This document shows, piece by piece, positions 1-11,200 of a stretch of 64,000 nucleotides of DNA (positions are counted from its first letter, which is position 1; every line of letters starts with the position of its first letter). The translations under genes were made by a program, and so were the position numbers. This DNA comes from Ciona intestinalis. Taxonomy: Eukaryota > Chordata > Ascidiacea > Phlebobranchia > Cionidae. The stretch is taken from contig NC_020175.2 in the NCBI RefSeq assembly GCF_000224145.3, positions 979,948 through 1,043,947 of the forward strand, given 5' to 3'. Under the pieces are notes generated by a model, which searched no databases, had not been told where the DNA came from, and saw only the letters and a list, made by a program, of their open reading frames with translations.

Positions 1-1475
1 GAAAATCGTTTGTGTTTGGTTCTCTGGTTTGCACCGGTGTCTTCTGTGGAGCTGTGCCTTATATTGATATCGGTAACTTATCTAATGGAGGTCACTTCCA
101 CATATCATCTATAATAGCGTTTTGTTTTTACTTTTTTGGTTTAAATGGGTAAATTAGGGTAAAACTTATTTATCGTGGCGCATAACGGCAGTGGTTATAA
201 CACGCGGGTGGTCTTTTCCGCATCCACATATGAGCTTGTAGTTTGATCGCTCATTTGTTTATAGTTAGCACGAAAGGAGCTATCGCCTCTGCAATGATTG
301 GGAAGTTATGTGTCGCTGCATGTTTTTCTGTTATCTATCTCTACTGTGCTGAACTGTTTCCTACTCCAATACGAACCACTGCAGTAGGACTGTGTTCCAT
401 GAGCGCTAGGGTGGGTGCTATTGTAGCGCCATATTTACTCTATGCAGGTAAATTCTAGGTATATGGTTATTGCGTTTATATAAAGTTTAAACATGGGTAG
501 GGGTTATCTTGTTTCAATAATGCACTAGGTCATTGTTTTATTACAGCAGTAAGGTGAGTTATGTGGTTCTATACCTATTTTTGCTCATACTTATAGGACG
601 ATAAAGGGAATAAAGCACGAATCATCTCACCTCAACAGCCTATACTATTTATATATTGTGTCCTAATTTGCTTACATGTCCATTATCTCAAATTGCGAGG
701 CAGTGTTGATTCGAAACAAAAAATGTCGTACATGGAAAACAAAATTCTTGGAACAACATTTTGATACCGTATTCATTTGTGCCGTTTCGGAACGAAATTG
801 AAGACGTTTTGAAATTTTGAAGGCAGTAATGTATTATTGACGCTACCCAATTATTTCTGCGTATATCATTCCAGGTGAAACATATTCATCACTACCTTAC
901 CTCATCATCTTTGGACTTTCTTTTCTATCAGCATTTTTTATATTATGGCTGCCTGAGACTTGTCTTGCTACTCTGCCTGAAAGTAAAAACGACATGTTAA
1001 GGTAAGAGATAATTATACGATAATAGAATGCATATATACGCAGAGGCAGTATAGTGTAGTCCTGTGGGGTAGATTGGAAATCGTTAACGCATAATATCTG
1101 AATATCCTTTTCCTTTAATAGGAGTCCTAAAGGTACGGTATTATAATTGTTTGGGTGTTTTTTGTTTACTGCTAATATGGGGCGAAAAAATAGAATGAAA
1201 TATGTCCCATTTTCCCCATCCAGCTATGTATGAATATTGGTATGATAATTTAGTTTTTAAATGTTTATTCGCGTTTGAAGTTGGCTGTACCATGATATAT
1301 AAACAAAACATAAACACACCAAAATTACTTCGATTTCTTTTATAGATTAAAACTGAATTTAAAAGAAATCTTTAAAATTCACAAAATCATCGGCAAGGGG
1401 TCAGAAAATAATAATGACGCCAACGAAGATCAAAAATCTGTTACTGAACCTTTAAGTGTTGGTGTCGTCGCATAG
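1..1475 (+). CDS. SLC22-family organic ion transporter, C-terminal part (5' partial)
   Basis: Four exons join in frame: 1-72, 265-447, 875-1001 and 1346-1475 (stop TAG 1473-1475); all introns are GT-AG and phases agree (1, 1, 2). About 169 residues are visible. The exon at 265-447 carries the hallmark SLC22 stretch, a GK helix start followed by YCAELFPTPIRTTAVG and the R-x-G-x-x-AP motif (SARVGAIVAP). The exon at 875-1001 holds the last transmembrane helix ending in LPET, also typical of the family. The C-terminal tail (KIIGKGSENNNDANEDQ...) is hydrophilic and cytosolic. Members are 12-helix major facilitator transporters of the plasma membrane that move organic cations, anions or carnitine; the substrate cannot be told from this fragment. 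The first half of the protein lies to the left of the window. A degenerate MITE sits in the last intron. Confidence 0.88.
515..655. repeat. Very degenerate MITE-like stretch in SLC22 intron
   Basis: The segment contains AGGACGATAAAGGGAATAAA followed by a CATCTCACCTC-type end and CTATACTATT, which parallels the right half of the palindromic MITE seen elsewhere in the window. The left half is barely recognisable. Weak call. Confidence 0.3.
1048..1227. mobile_element. Degenerate palindromic MITE (GGGTGGGGGAAGATGGGAC family)
   Basis: The internal order seen in better copies is kept: 'gcataatatc', then the 'gagtccta' block, then a 'tttactgc...ggggcgaaaaaatagaatgaaa' block, then 'tgtcccattttccccatcc'. 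The left end is decayed. It lies in the last intron of the SLC22 gene. Confidence 0.6.
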
Positions 1476-2336
1476 TTACTGCATGTTTATGCTGTTGCTG
1501 TCAGGCATATTGTTAATGTGAATGGATCTTCCAGCAATTTTTAAAATTGGGATCTTTTAAAGGTTAAAAAGTTTCAACTGTCTATTTATTTCGCATTCAT
1601 CAGGTCATGAAGTATCTTATTGTCCAATGACACACATACAGTAGCTACGTTATGGTTTTATAATTATGTTTCTTTGAATTAAATGTAGGTTGCTTTATAC
1701 TTACTTGGCTGTTGTAACAGAAGTGTTGGGTTTTCATACACCTCGTGTACGCACAGTTATCATGTATGTTACTTTGTAGGTGTACATTTACTGAAATATT
1801 TTTAATGAATGGCTGACAGTTTGACAGCCCATTAGGAACCACTGGGTCGAAACAAAACCTGTTAAGTGTCTTGCTCAAAGGTACATACACGCCCACGCCT
1901 TCTATTTGCGGTTATATATCTTCTGATATATTATCAAATGTTCACACCTCATTACTTTATCATATCCGATTGCTTTACATCGTTCTACACAGCATTTATT
2001 TCAGCTTAAACATATGCTTTGAAATTAAATATTTATGTGGGGTGTTATTATATTATAATATTGCTATATCGCTGCGCCTCTTCCTACGTCACCCGTCTTT
2101 CATTCGTCTCGTCTGACCTTTCATTGTAAGGTGCGCATTGTCGGAGTGTGTTGTGTTTTGTGGATCGTGAACCATGTTGCATTAATTGTTAACTTTGTTA
2201 TATTAACGCTTACTTAAATGTGTTACAGCTTACCTAAGTTAATTAAAATAAAACCTATGACCTGCATTGAATGGTCTCCTCAATGGTTTACGACAATATG
2301 CAACGTACGTATTAAATTGCTTGGCCGCAGTAAATT
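1476..2336. other. Convergent intergenic region
   Basis: This stretch separates the 3' end of the SLC22 gene from the 3' end of the minus-strand sulfotransferase and must hold both 3' UTRs. A diverged SINE fills about 1600-1902. The short open frames here run through the SINE or AT-rich sequence and have no protein-like features. Confidence 0.6.
1600..1902 (-). mobile_element. Diverged tRNA-derived SINE
   Basis: On the plus strand it reads tail to head: 'tacacctcgtg', 'catgtatgttactttgtaggtg', 'gacagcccattaggaaccactgggt', 'gtcttgctcaaaggtacatacacgccc'. These blocks are in the same order as in the best copies at 4119-4452 and 59866-60183. The head is lost. Confidence 0.6.
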
Positions 2337-4709
2337 TCAAACCCAATCAAATGTCTGGTTAAGGGTGGCGTATAACTGCTTATTGAAAGGTCGATAGAAT
2401 TCACTAAGTTTTTCAACGACTGTGGGCTCAGGGGTTGGTTTGTTTTCACCCCTTGTGCGAGATTTCTTTTTATACAGACAGACCCGCTGATTAGATACCG
2501 AATTCATGCAGTGCAGATTTGTGCTTGCGTTTACGTAAAAGCTTTTAGGAGTAATGTAAGGATGTAGGCCCAAAAAGCTTTGCAATTCAAGCATAAGAGA
2601 ACCAGGGTCTTTCAACAGAGTCTCCCCACTTAAAATTAGGACATCTTTTCGTTGATATCGTTTGAGAAATTCGCCTAATCTCAATGAATATATACCAAGG
2701 CTGACTATGGGCAAAGGTCCTCCGTGTACATTGCTTACAAAATCAGCAAAGCTACTTTTTCGTTTGCTCCCCTTCACCGTCTTGCCTTGTAATATTCTTA
2801 GTTTTATTCCATCCAAGTAGTTTATTTCGTTGGACACACACTGATCAAAACTGCCGTATTCACGATCTTTCTGTGATAATAAAGGTGTAATGTCACTTAA
2901 GCATATTAATAAAAAAACACCGTAAAACTATATTTGGTACTTATAGCCTACACTCCACATTTCTATAGTCTAACCAACCGTGAATAAATTAATGTAACTT
3001 ACTCATCCTCACGTGACGGAGAAACGACTGACGTTATACCACGCGTAGTCTGTTTCTTATACATCTCATACTTTGAAGCTGTAAACTTTATGAAACATAA
3101 CTAAGTGTAATGTACCGGATTAAAGTCGACATGATGCATATACATTGAGAAAGCCCTGAACACCGGATCACAAAGCAAGATGACAATCTTATGCGGACGA
3201 AGACTGACGTGTCGATCAAATGCTGAAGGATTTTTCCAACAACTGTTATCTCGGAAAGCAATCACCTTGTATTTGTCCCTGAAACTTGCTGATTCGTCCC
3301 TTTGTATGTATGAATGAATGAAACTTATTTAATATTTACCATTGCGCGGCGAGGCAACGAGAGCTATATACCCCGCGTTCGTGCTTACGGTTGACCACAT
3401 ATATATATATAGGAGCAACTTTGTTGGTCTGGCTTTTAAGCAATTCATTACTAGCCACCTATAGTTGGAGTAATTATCGTTTAGCGTCATGCCCAGGGCA
3501 AGGCACACTCTATAAGATATGTGCAGCTTTTGGGGCCTATATATGAGTTGTTAGTCGATGAGCTGTTCTTTGTTTCGTGTAATATACTACCTAGGTTGGT
3601 TTGTACAGCGTTATCTTACTTGAAGTTAGATGGATGTTTACAAATATGTTCCCCGGTGAGAAAGTAAATATAAGGATGTTGTCTTGCAAATTCAAACAAC
3701 GCTTGTGTTCCGCATTTTTCCACACCAAGAAATCCAACCTGAAATGAAGGTGACGTTGAATGAATAAATGTAACTTATTTATTCTCGCATATATGACAAG
3801 CATCAGCATGGAAGACGTTACAGCGTATTCTGTTTCATATACCTCGTGCTCGCTTGCGAGTTACCACGTATTTTGGTGAGATTTTTTTGCAGTGGTCATA
3901 TATAGTAGGGTTGGGGAAGATGGGACACATAATGTCCAAACATCCTGATCGTGTTTTAAACAAGTAACTACAGTCTATGGGGGTCGTAAGGTTACGGTTT
4001 TCTAATCTTTATTTTTCTTTGTTCATTACCAAATGAAACGAGAAAATATAATGAAAAGGTATCCCACCTTTCCCCACCTTACTCTATGTCTTATCACTCC
4101 TTGGTTTAATCTTTGTCCAGGCGCCGTGCCGTAGTGGTTTAGCGCGCCTGCCTGTACCCATTAGGTAATGGGTTCAAAGCCTGTCGCTTGCTACATTNNN
4201 NNNNNNNNNNNNNNNNNNNNNNNNNNNNNNNNNNNNNNNNNNNNNNNCTTGGGCAAGACACTGAACGACAATTGCTCCTATCCAGTGGTCACTAATGGGT
4301 TGTCCAAATTCTCAGCCAAACATAAAAAAAATAACCACCCACAAAGTAACATACATGGTGACTCGGAAGCTGGCACGAGGTGTTAAACCCGTGTGATAAC
4401 GACTGTCGTTTTCCGGCCACGCGAGGATAAAGTAAGTTACATTCATTCAATCTCGTCTCTTTATGATTCTAGCAAAAGGCTTGTCGTTTTGACATAATTA
4501 TTTGTAGAAACAATAGATCTTACCCGAAGAGGCTTTGCTTCATTGCTGTTACTCTTCCCTCGCATGACTGGAAATTGATACCCTGCACTCAACCCATCAT
4601 TGCTTATACTAATAGATGCTTGATTCCCATTTTCCGTCAACGATAAACAAATAAGCATCAACGATAGACTAACGCAGAGATAAACGTACTTTCTATAGAA
4701 CTGCACCAT
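2337..4709 (-). CDS. Heparan-sulfate-type sulfotransferase, Golgi type II membrane protein
   Basis: Minus-strand exons are 4524-4709, 3620-3738, 3116-3278 and 2337-2870 (stop 2337-2339); phases are 0, 2, 0 and give 333 residues, close to HS 3-O-sulfotransferases. Residues 1-24 form a short cytosolic end plus a signal-anchor helix, as in Golgi sulfotransferases. The 5'-phosphosulfate loop is GFLGVEKCGTQALFEF (exon 2) and the 3'-phosphate motif is KIVILLCDPVFRAFS (exon 3). Exon 4 carries GIYSLRLGEFLKRY, an E-x-L-x-x-DP block, QSFLGL, and the C-terminal FYRPFNKQLY...FDW, all typical of the 3-OST/NDST group. Transfer of sulfate from PAPS to heparan sulfate is expected from the family. Oddities: the arginine usual in the RDP part of the 3'-phosphate motif is cysteine, and the EKxP motif after the first loop is not evident, so it may be a divergent or specialised member. 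The exact subfamily is not assignable by eye. Sense SINE tails lie just upstream of the acceptors of exons 2 and 3. Confidence 0.85.
3310..3545 (-). mobile_element. SINE copy, sense in sulfotransferase intron 2
   Basis: It begins on the plus strand with the tail 'tgaatgaatgaaacttattt', then 'ggcgaggcaacgagagctata', 'cgtgcttacggttgaccaca', and a decayed 'gtcatgcccagggcaaggcac' body. Its tail points toward the exon 3 acceptor, 33 nt away. Confidence 0.6.
3757..3896 (-). mobile_element. Truncated SINE, sense in sulfotransferase intron 1
   Basis: It contains the tail 'gaatgaataaatgtaactta' and 'tttcatatacctcgtgctcg', 'gcgagttaccacgtatttt'. It is cut at about 3896 by a MITE. The tail ends about 20 nt upstream of the exon 2 acceptor (3738), so it forms most of the pyrimidine tract of that splice site. 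Confidence 0.7.
3899..4089. mobile_element. Palindromic MITE, near-complete copy
   Basis: The left end is TATAGTAGGGTTGGGGAAGA and the right end is TTTCCCCACCTTACTCTATG, which are inverted repeats. The internal 'catcctgatcgtgttttaaa' and 'acgagaaaatataatgaaaa' blocks match other copies. Flanking TA dinucleotides fit a TA target. It interrupts a SINE in sulfotransferase intron 1. No coding capacity. Confidence 0.85.
4119..4452 (+). mobile_element. tRNA-derived SINE, head present, contains an assembly gap
   Basis: The head GGCGCCGTGCCGTAGTGG has a tRNA-like A box, and the B box GGTTCAAAGCC follows at about 4169-4181. The body runs through 'cttgggcaagacactgaacg', 'ccagtggtcactaatgggtt', 'acccacaaagtaacatacat', 'ctggcacgaggtgt' and the tail 'aagttacattcattca'. 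Positions 4198-4247 are N. It is antisense to the sulfotransferase gene. It probably belongs to the composite SINE family reported from Ciona (Cics-1); that name is from memory and not tested. Confidence 0.85.
4198..4247. other. Assembly gap (50 N) inside a SINE
   Basis: A run of exactly 50 N is a sequence gap of unknown true size. It lies between the B box and the 'cttgggcaagaca' block of the SINE. Confidence 0.95.
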
Positions 4710-5291
4710 CTATTCACATGCTATACAGCAAATATAACGTGCTATATATACTTCCATGGTAATAAAATAAGCGGAAATACATCACGAGGTCATTGGTTTT
4801 CGCATCGCATCTATACACAAAAGATATAAAACAACTACCTTAGTAGAGTTCTAAAGCCAACTGTCAGAATGCTACTTGTATTCCCAGTGGTCCTTTATTT
4901 GTTGTCTAAATTGTCGATCAAACATTAAAAACAATATCCCACTAAGTTACAAACGCAGTAACTCGTTTTTTTAACCAAGAACCAATTTCTGCTTTTATCT
5001 ATATCGTCCAGTGTTTAACGCTGTTGTGTCAGAATTTTGTTTTATTTGTCGCAAGCGCCACGATAAGGTGATTCATTCTTTCAGTTTTAATGACCACCCA
5101 AATACTATTAAGTTGATTTAAAATGATCTATCCTATTTACTGTGTTTTATTGAACATAATTAAATTGAATTTGAAGGCTTTTTTTGGTCCACGATGCACC
5201 AGCTCAGAACAAAGCAAGAATTCAACAAGATCAAAGCCGGATTGGAGATTATAATTTCCCTTTTAAAGTAATTTGTAGATGTTGATGGATT
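4710..5291. other. Intergenic region, sulfotransferase promoter and TOMM70 3' UTR
   Basis: The sulfotransferase start lies at 4709 and the TOMM70 stop at 5292, both on the minus strand, so this stretch holds the sulfotransferase 5' region and the TOMM70 3' UTR. TTTATT at 5146-5151 (AATAAA on the minus strand) is a possible TOMM70 poly(A) signal. A faint plus-oriented SINE remnant lies at about 4868-5095 ('cccagtggtcctttatttg', 'cccactaagttacaaacgca'). Confidence 0.5.
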
Positions 5292-8200
5292 TCAAATACC
5301 ACCAGGCATAGGAGGACGCAAACCATATTTCTTAGCAATATTGCCTTGAGCAAGAGCTGCAGCTTGCAATGCATATAAATGTGCCATTTCCAATTCGGAC
5401 TTTGCAAAGTCGATTGAAACAGCAAAGTGTTTGCAAGCTTTTTCCAAGTTACCTCTGCATGGAAATTTTGGTTTTACACACACATACTATGCAATACAAA
5501 AAGTCAAATACATGAAAAAATAAAAAAGGGGCAAAATTTATGCATAATACAGAACACTTGCATTATAAAATAACTAAATAGGTATAACAAAGTTACATGT
5601 ACTAAGAAGATAAATATGTTACATGTATTACCTACTGTTGATGCAGGTTATAACACCCCACAAGTGAGGTTTCAAAGTTAAAGATTCCAAATAACACAGC
5701 CTACCTTTGCACTTCTATCGTCCCCATAGTCTCATGAGCAAAATCACATTTCTCATCAATTTCCAAAGCTTTAGAAATCAAACTTACAGCTTTCTCTACA
5801 TCTTGCTTCCATTGCAAAGCTAACAACCTTTATAAGATAAAGGAATAAATTAAAAACAACAGATACCAGTGATCCAGTGTTAAAATAAATGAAAAATTAC
5901 AACAGTAACTTGCAACATTAAAATTAAACTAAAGCTTTAACATCTAGTGAGGTGTATGCAGTTGCATACCTCATCGTTATATAGAAGAAAACAATTACAT
6001 TTGAATACCAGTTCCCTGTCTAGTGACATAGACACTGAGATATTTAACTAGGATATTATATCACGTTATAATCTATACTTGTTGGCTTAAATCAGTGGTT
6101 CCCAACCTCCGGACAACTTTTTCTGTCAGTTCACCAAATTAAATATATTACAATTTTAAATCTCAATTGCAAAATGCAAGAAACTTCAATAGAACCACGT
6201 GCATGATTTAAATATAAAATATAATATGTTGATTTAAAAAAACAGAGTCAAATTTCTTATTAAAATAAAGTTTGCTTTTGATTATTTTGCTTTTGAGTTT
6301 AGTTCCATTTTGGGTTGATTTTGATTTTTTAAGATCTAAGTGTCCGGAAAATTTGTTTGGAAATTTTACCAGCCATAAGATAAAATAGTTGAGAACCACT
6401 GGCTTAGATTCCTACAACAACGTATCCATTATTACATCATCTTACCCTCTATGAACAAACAGTGTAGCATTGTCAGGTTCAATCTTGATTGCATCTTGAA
6501 ATAAACTGTCGGCTTTCTCAAAGTTTCCACAATCGGTTTGGGCCTGTTGGTAACAAACGATATTTAATTAAGAACTTTAATGGAATATGCTGCAGTCATA
6601 ATAAATAGTTGCATCAAAAAAATTTTTATCCTTAAATTGTTAAATATTGTTTATCTTGGTTAATTGCATGTGAAATGAATTCTCACTGGTTTAAAACATA
6701 AGATCGAAATATAGTAGGTTGCGATGGGTTAAGATGGCTCATGTTTTTATTCTCTTTTATTATCCCAATTTGAATTTAAAAAAACAATATTCCAAGAAAT
6801 AAGAATTATACAATGGTATTCTAACAATTCCACAGATTGTTGTTTATTAACCAGTAATATATTTATATTTAAGCATTGGTAGTTAGGTAAAAATGAGTTT
6901 ATTGCTTTGAAATTTCACATTGGACCAAAACCCTTTTATTATATAAAATGAAAAACTTCTATTTAACACAAGTTGTTTACTTCACCAACCTGTGCATATA
7001 AACCATATGTTTCGGAGCAATGCGGATATTGCGAAATAATGTCGTTAAACTTGTTCATGGCTTCTTCTGTTTTTACGACGTCCTTCTTAGAATGCGATTG
7101 TCTGTGTGTTTAGGTTTATGTCAGTGGTTGCTCATTTTGGGTTAGTATTTTTTTTCTTTTGTGGTACATGTAATTTATCTACACTTTAAAAAAACTCAAT
7201 AGAAGTTAGGTATAATGTATAGTGGGTCAAGCAACCATGCTTTTATATAAAATGTTTACTCAAATATTTTTTACCCTTAGTGTGATGAAAGACTCAGTCT
7301 TATTTATCTTCAGGTGGTGTAGCAACACGAGTGTTCTGTTTCATACACCTCATGCCTATCCACTGCGCTGTAGATATATATAGACAAGTAAATAAATGTT
7401 AAGTTTAAGTTAATAGATCACCTGTACATGGTATAACACCTTTGGGCATGAGCCATTGCAAAATTAGGATTAAGCGCGATACATTTGTCAAAGTCAGCCA
7501 GTGCAAGATCAACTTTGTCCAATAATATGTTGAGCTGTATGAAGGGGTTGATATGTGATGACATTTATAAAAGTAGGAATTATAATAACACTGATAGACA
7601 GAAGCTTGAACCCTTGATGCCCCTCATGGGCAACAAAGACTTACCCTGGAGTTTTCTACACTGCATTAAAATAAACCTTGGGACCAATAAGTTAGATTTA
7701 TTTTACAATGACAAACTATTTTATAATATGCTAGAAAAAATAAATATGAGCTGGGATGCAAGTCAGAGTTGACTTATTACCCCAAAGACATAACATGAAG
7801 GTTTTAACCAATATGGAAAGTAGGTTTTTAAATTAAGTATCCTCAATTGAATTATCTGAGTATAGGTTATAAATATATTTACAAAACAAATACATGTTTA
7901 AATGCTTTTTTTAGCAGAAAGGAAATGGCCAATTATGACATAATTATTACACAATAATAGCATGTCAAAGGTATATTTGTCAATGTATACAAACAATAAT
8001 ACATGATATGAAAGTAGCAAACACAAAGATTTCTTATAATAAACATTTTAACACATATTTTTTAGGCTTTTAAACATTTTGATGTTTTTTTGTTACATTT
8101 AGCCAATTCAAGCCATGAATGAGCATATTTATGTTGATGATAACAGTTATTAAAAAGGTTGATTTATTTAAACAAACAATGACCTAAATAAAAATACCTA

Positions 8201-11200
8201 AAGGGGCAGATCAATGAAAAATAAAATTTGTATATAGATCTTTCTTGTTGGTATGCCCTTTTCAGCATATATTTCGGCTAGGACGGCTGCTACACTTTGA
8301 ATATATCTCTTTTACCTTATATTCTGTATAAATAAAGTGCCCATGATTTATCATACCTGTCCACGATGATGGAAAACATCACAATTCTCTTGATCTATTT
8401 GAACAGCTAGTTCGAAGTCAGTTTCAGCATCCTCGGGTTTCTGTAGTTGCATACTCATGCTTCCTCGCTTGATAAGTGCATTGGCTCTCAACTGGACAAT
8501 AACAATAAATTTAACATTCTTGCATGCTACTTACAATATGGGAATATTAGGCAGTTCCAGTGTGTTTTCAAATTAGACTTTAAAAAGGAATAGAATAGTT
8601 AGGAATTTAGTTAGGAGTTTCTATACCTTTCTAAAGTTGAGTTAAAATTAAATAATTAAATTTTAAAAAATACAACTGGCTTTGCCTAGTTTTTCGCTGA
8701 ACTTGCACAAAAACAGATTTTATGAGACTGTAAATATTATTCTCTGCTACTTTATAATCCAAGAAGCATATTTAAATTTAAGTTCAAATGACTAAATTAT
8801 TTAAAGATTGCAACTTGCTTGACATTTTCTACTTCAAACTGTATTTTGTAAGAATGTTGGAGCTGTTTAGAAATCGTTTACTTGTGCTACTTTACAAGGT
8901 GGGAATTAGACTGGGCATTTTAAACGACTAATGTATATTTTAGTAGTCTTGACTATAAACGGGTTGGTTTCTGTCGCATTTGCCGAAAACATGTTTTGTC
9001 CTACAATTAAAAAATTTCTCACTATACCTTAGGATGTGCTTGTTTCATGTCAATTACTCGGTCCAGGTCAGGTTTTGCTTCATCGGAATTCCCGGATAGT
9101 AAATAGAATGTTCCTCTTAAAAGTAAAGCATCGGGCAAGTAGGATGGGGCGGCATCTTCTAAAAAGTCAAAGTCAGGTTAAATATCACTAATTTAGAAAA
9201 AATCAAATACTAGTCTACGTACTTTAAAAAGAAACTGTAACTAAAACTGGTACTTTTATAGGAACATATAAGAAGGAAATGAAATATTGATTAAACCATC
9301 AAAAATGCAGTAAAAGCTTTTTTTATTAGAACTTAAAAGTGTAGGCCCTATGGGACAGTATCGATTAGATAGGCATAAATGCAGTAATAGCTTTTTTTGT
9401 TACAATTTAAAATAGATTGGAACAGTATTGCTGAACCGGCATAAACTCAGTATGAGCTTTTCTTAAAAGTTCAACTTATACCTGTTTTTTCCTGGGTGAA
9501 CTCTGCTTCATGGGGTGTATCATCATTACCACTTGAATTGATTTCTGCCGAACATTCTTGTATCACTGTAGAGTAATTACCATCTTCAAGCGCTATCTTT
9601 GCACGAATGTATCCACTGTAAATATGAATATGTTTTAATCTTATGAATCTATATTTTTCTTCCAAAAACACTAACATTTTAATTCTCTGTTCTGATATCT
9701 CTGCCTAAACAAGCATAAAATCACAGAAGTAGATTGCAGTATTGCACAGTAGTAAAATCAAGACTCAATACCCTTTTTATAGATATATAGACAGAGGTTG
9801 CCAAAATATTGTTTAAGTTTTTGTTATGTAGTAACCTGTACCGGTTGAGAAACTTTAACAGATAAACCAACCCACCTGTTATCAGCAGAACTTCGTTGTT
9901 CCTCAGTTAATACAGCAGATATAAGATCATCATTAAAACTTGCAAAATATTGCTTGATGAAAATGGGGGAAGGCATCATTGGTTTGCGATTCTGGGTGAA
10001 AGAATATAATATTTCAATTTGAATGCAGTAAAATGCATAAGTTTTTAAATGTTTGCTCAGATTCTCTGGTGACTTTGTTAAAATCTTAGTTGTAAACATA
10101 GGGTACCTCATTCATTAATGTATTAAATGCAGTATTTTTGGTCCTATTGGTTTATGTGAACATCTGATTGCACAGCAAATTCTAATTTTGGCCTTTAAAT
10201 GAGGTGGTAAAACGATGTCACCCCTGTTTCAGGCCCGTGACTTTTTCCAAAAATTGTATTTAATGTATCACCTTGTATTTCTTTTCAGCCTTCTCCTTTC
10301 CAATTTGCTTTAAAATAGAATCAGCATACATCATGGTGCTGTTGTTTTGGAAGCCTTCGAGAATGCACACAGTTGTGATATCTAAAAATAATGTATGTGT
10401 TTTTAACTCTAAGCAGGTAATTTTGACAGTAAACAGAATAACATGGAAGATGCAAATAAATTTTTAAACCATGTTTCTTTCAAACTAAGAAAATGGCACT
10501 AAACCATACCTGGCAGGGTAGCCAGACCAACCAAAAATTGTTATGCACTGCATTAACCAACAGACATTGGGAAACCAATGACATTGTTTTAAAGTATTGT
10601 GCCAAATCACTGCCTTCTATCTGCAATGCATGCATGGCTGTATGTATGCATTGCAGACAGTCGCACATATGTCATCATTTTAGACGAAATATTATGGTAA
10701 CCAGCTAACCATTAGCCTATACTGATATACTATATTACTAGTATGAATAGCCCATATAAATTTTAAATCACAATTGCATTTTAATCCAATATTATAACTT
10801 TGACCTTCAAGGCAGTTTTCTTTCTGATCCAATCTCTCATAAGCCTTAGATCGCCTGTGAAGAGCCTTGACATATCTTTGGTTAAGATTAATTGCAGCAG
10901 TGCATTCATAAACTACATCTCCCCAACGTTCCTATAGTTATTGAGGGAAATATTAATAAGATGCTTAACTCCGCGGTTCCCAAAGTGGGCGCCGCGGCGC
11001 ACTAGTGCGCCGACGCAACTCGTCAAGTGCGCCGTGAAAATTTGCAGAAACATTTCCAATTTAGCATGGTCGAGATAATTGATTTGTATTAATATTTTAT
11101 TGCAATATAAATTGTTGTTTTATATAAAAATCCAACGTGTTTGTTCAATAATAAAATTTAAAAAGTTTGTTTTCGCATTTCTATCTGTACAGTAGATTTG

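Noticed and set aside
4168-4386. 72-residue frame running through N
   Set aside because: It is wholly inside a SINE and an assembly gap.
10493-10708. Overlapping frames on both strands in a TOMM70 intron
   Set aside because: No family resemblance and located between well-supported TOMM70 exons.
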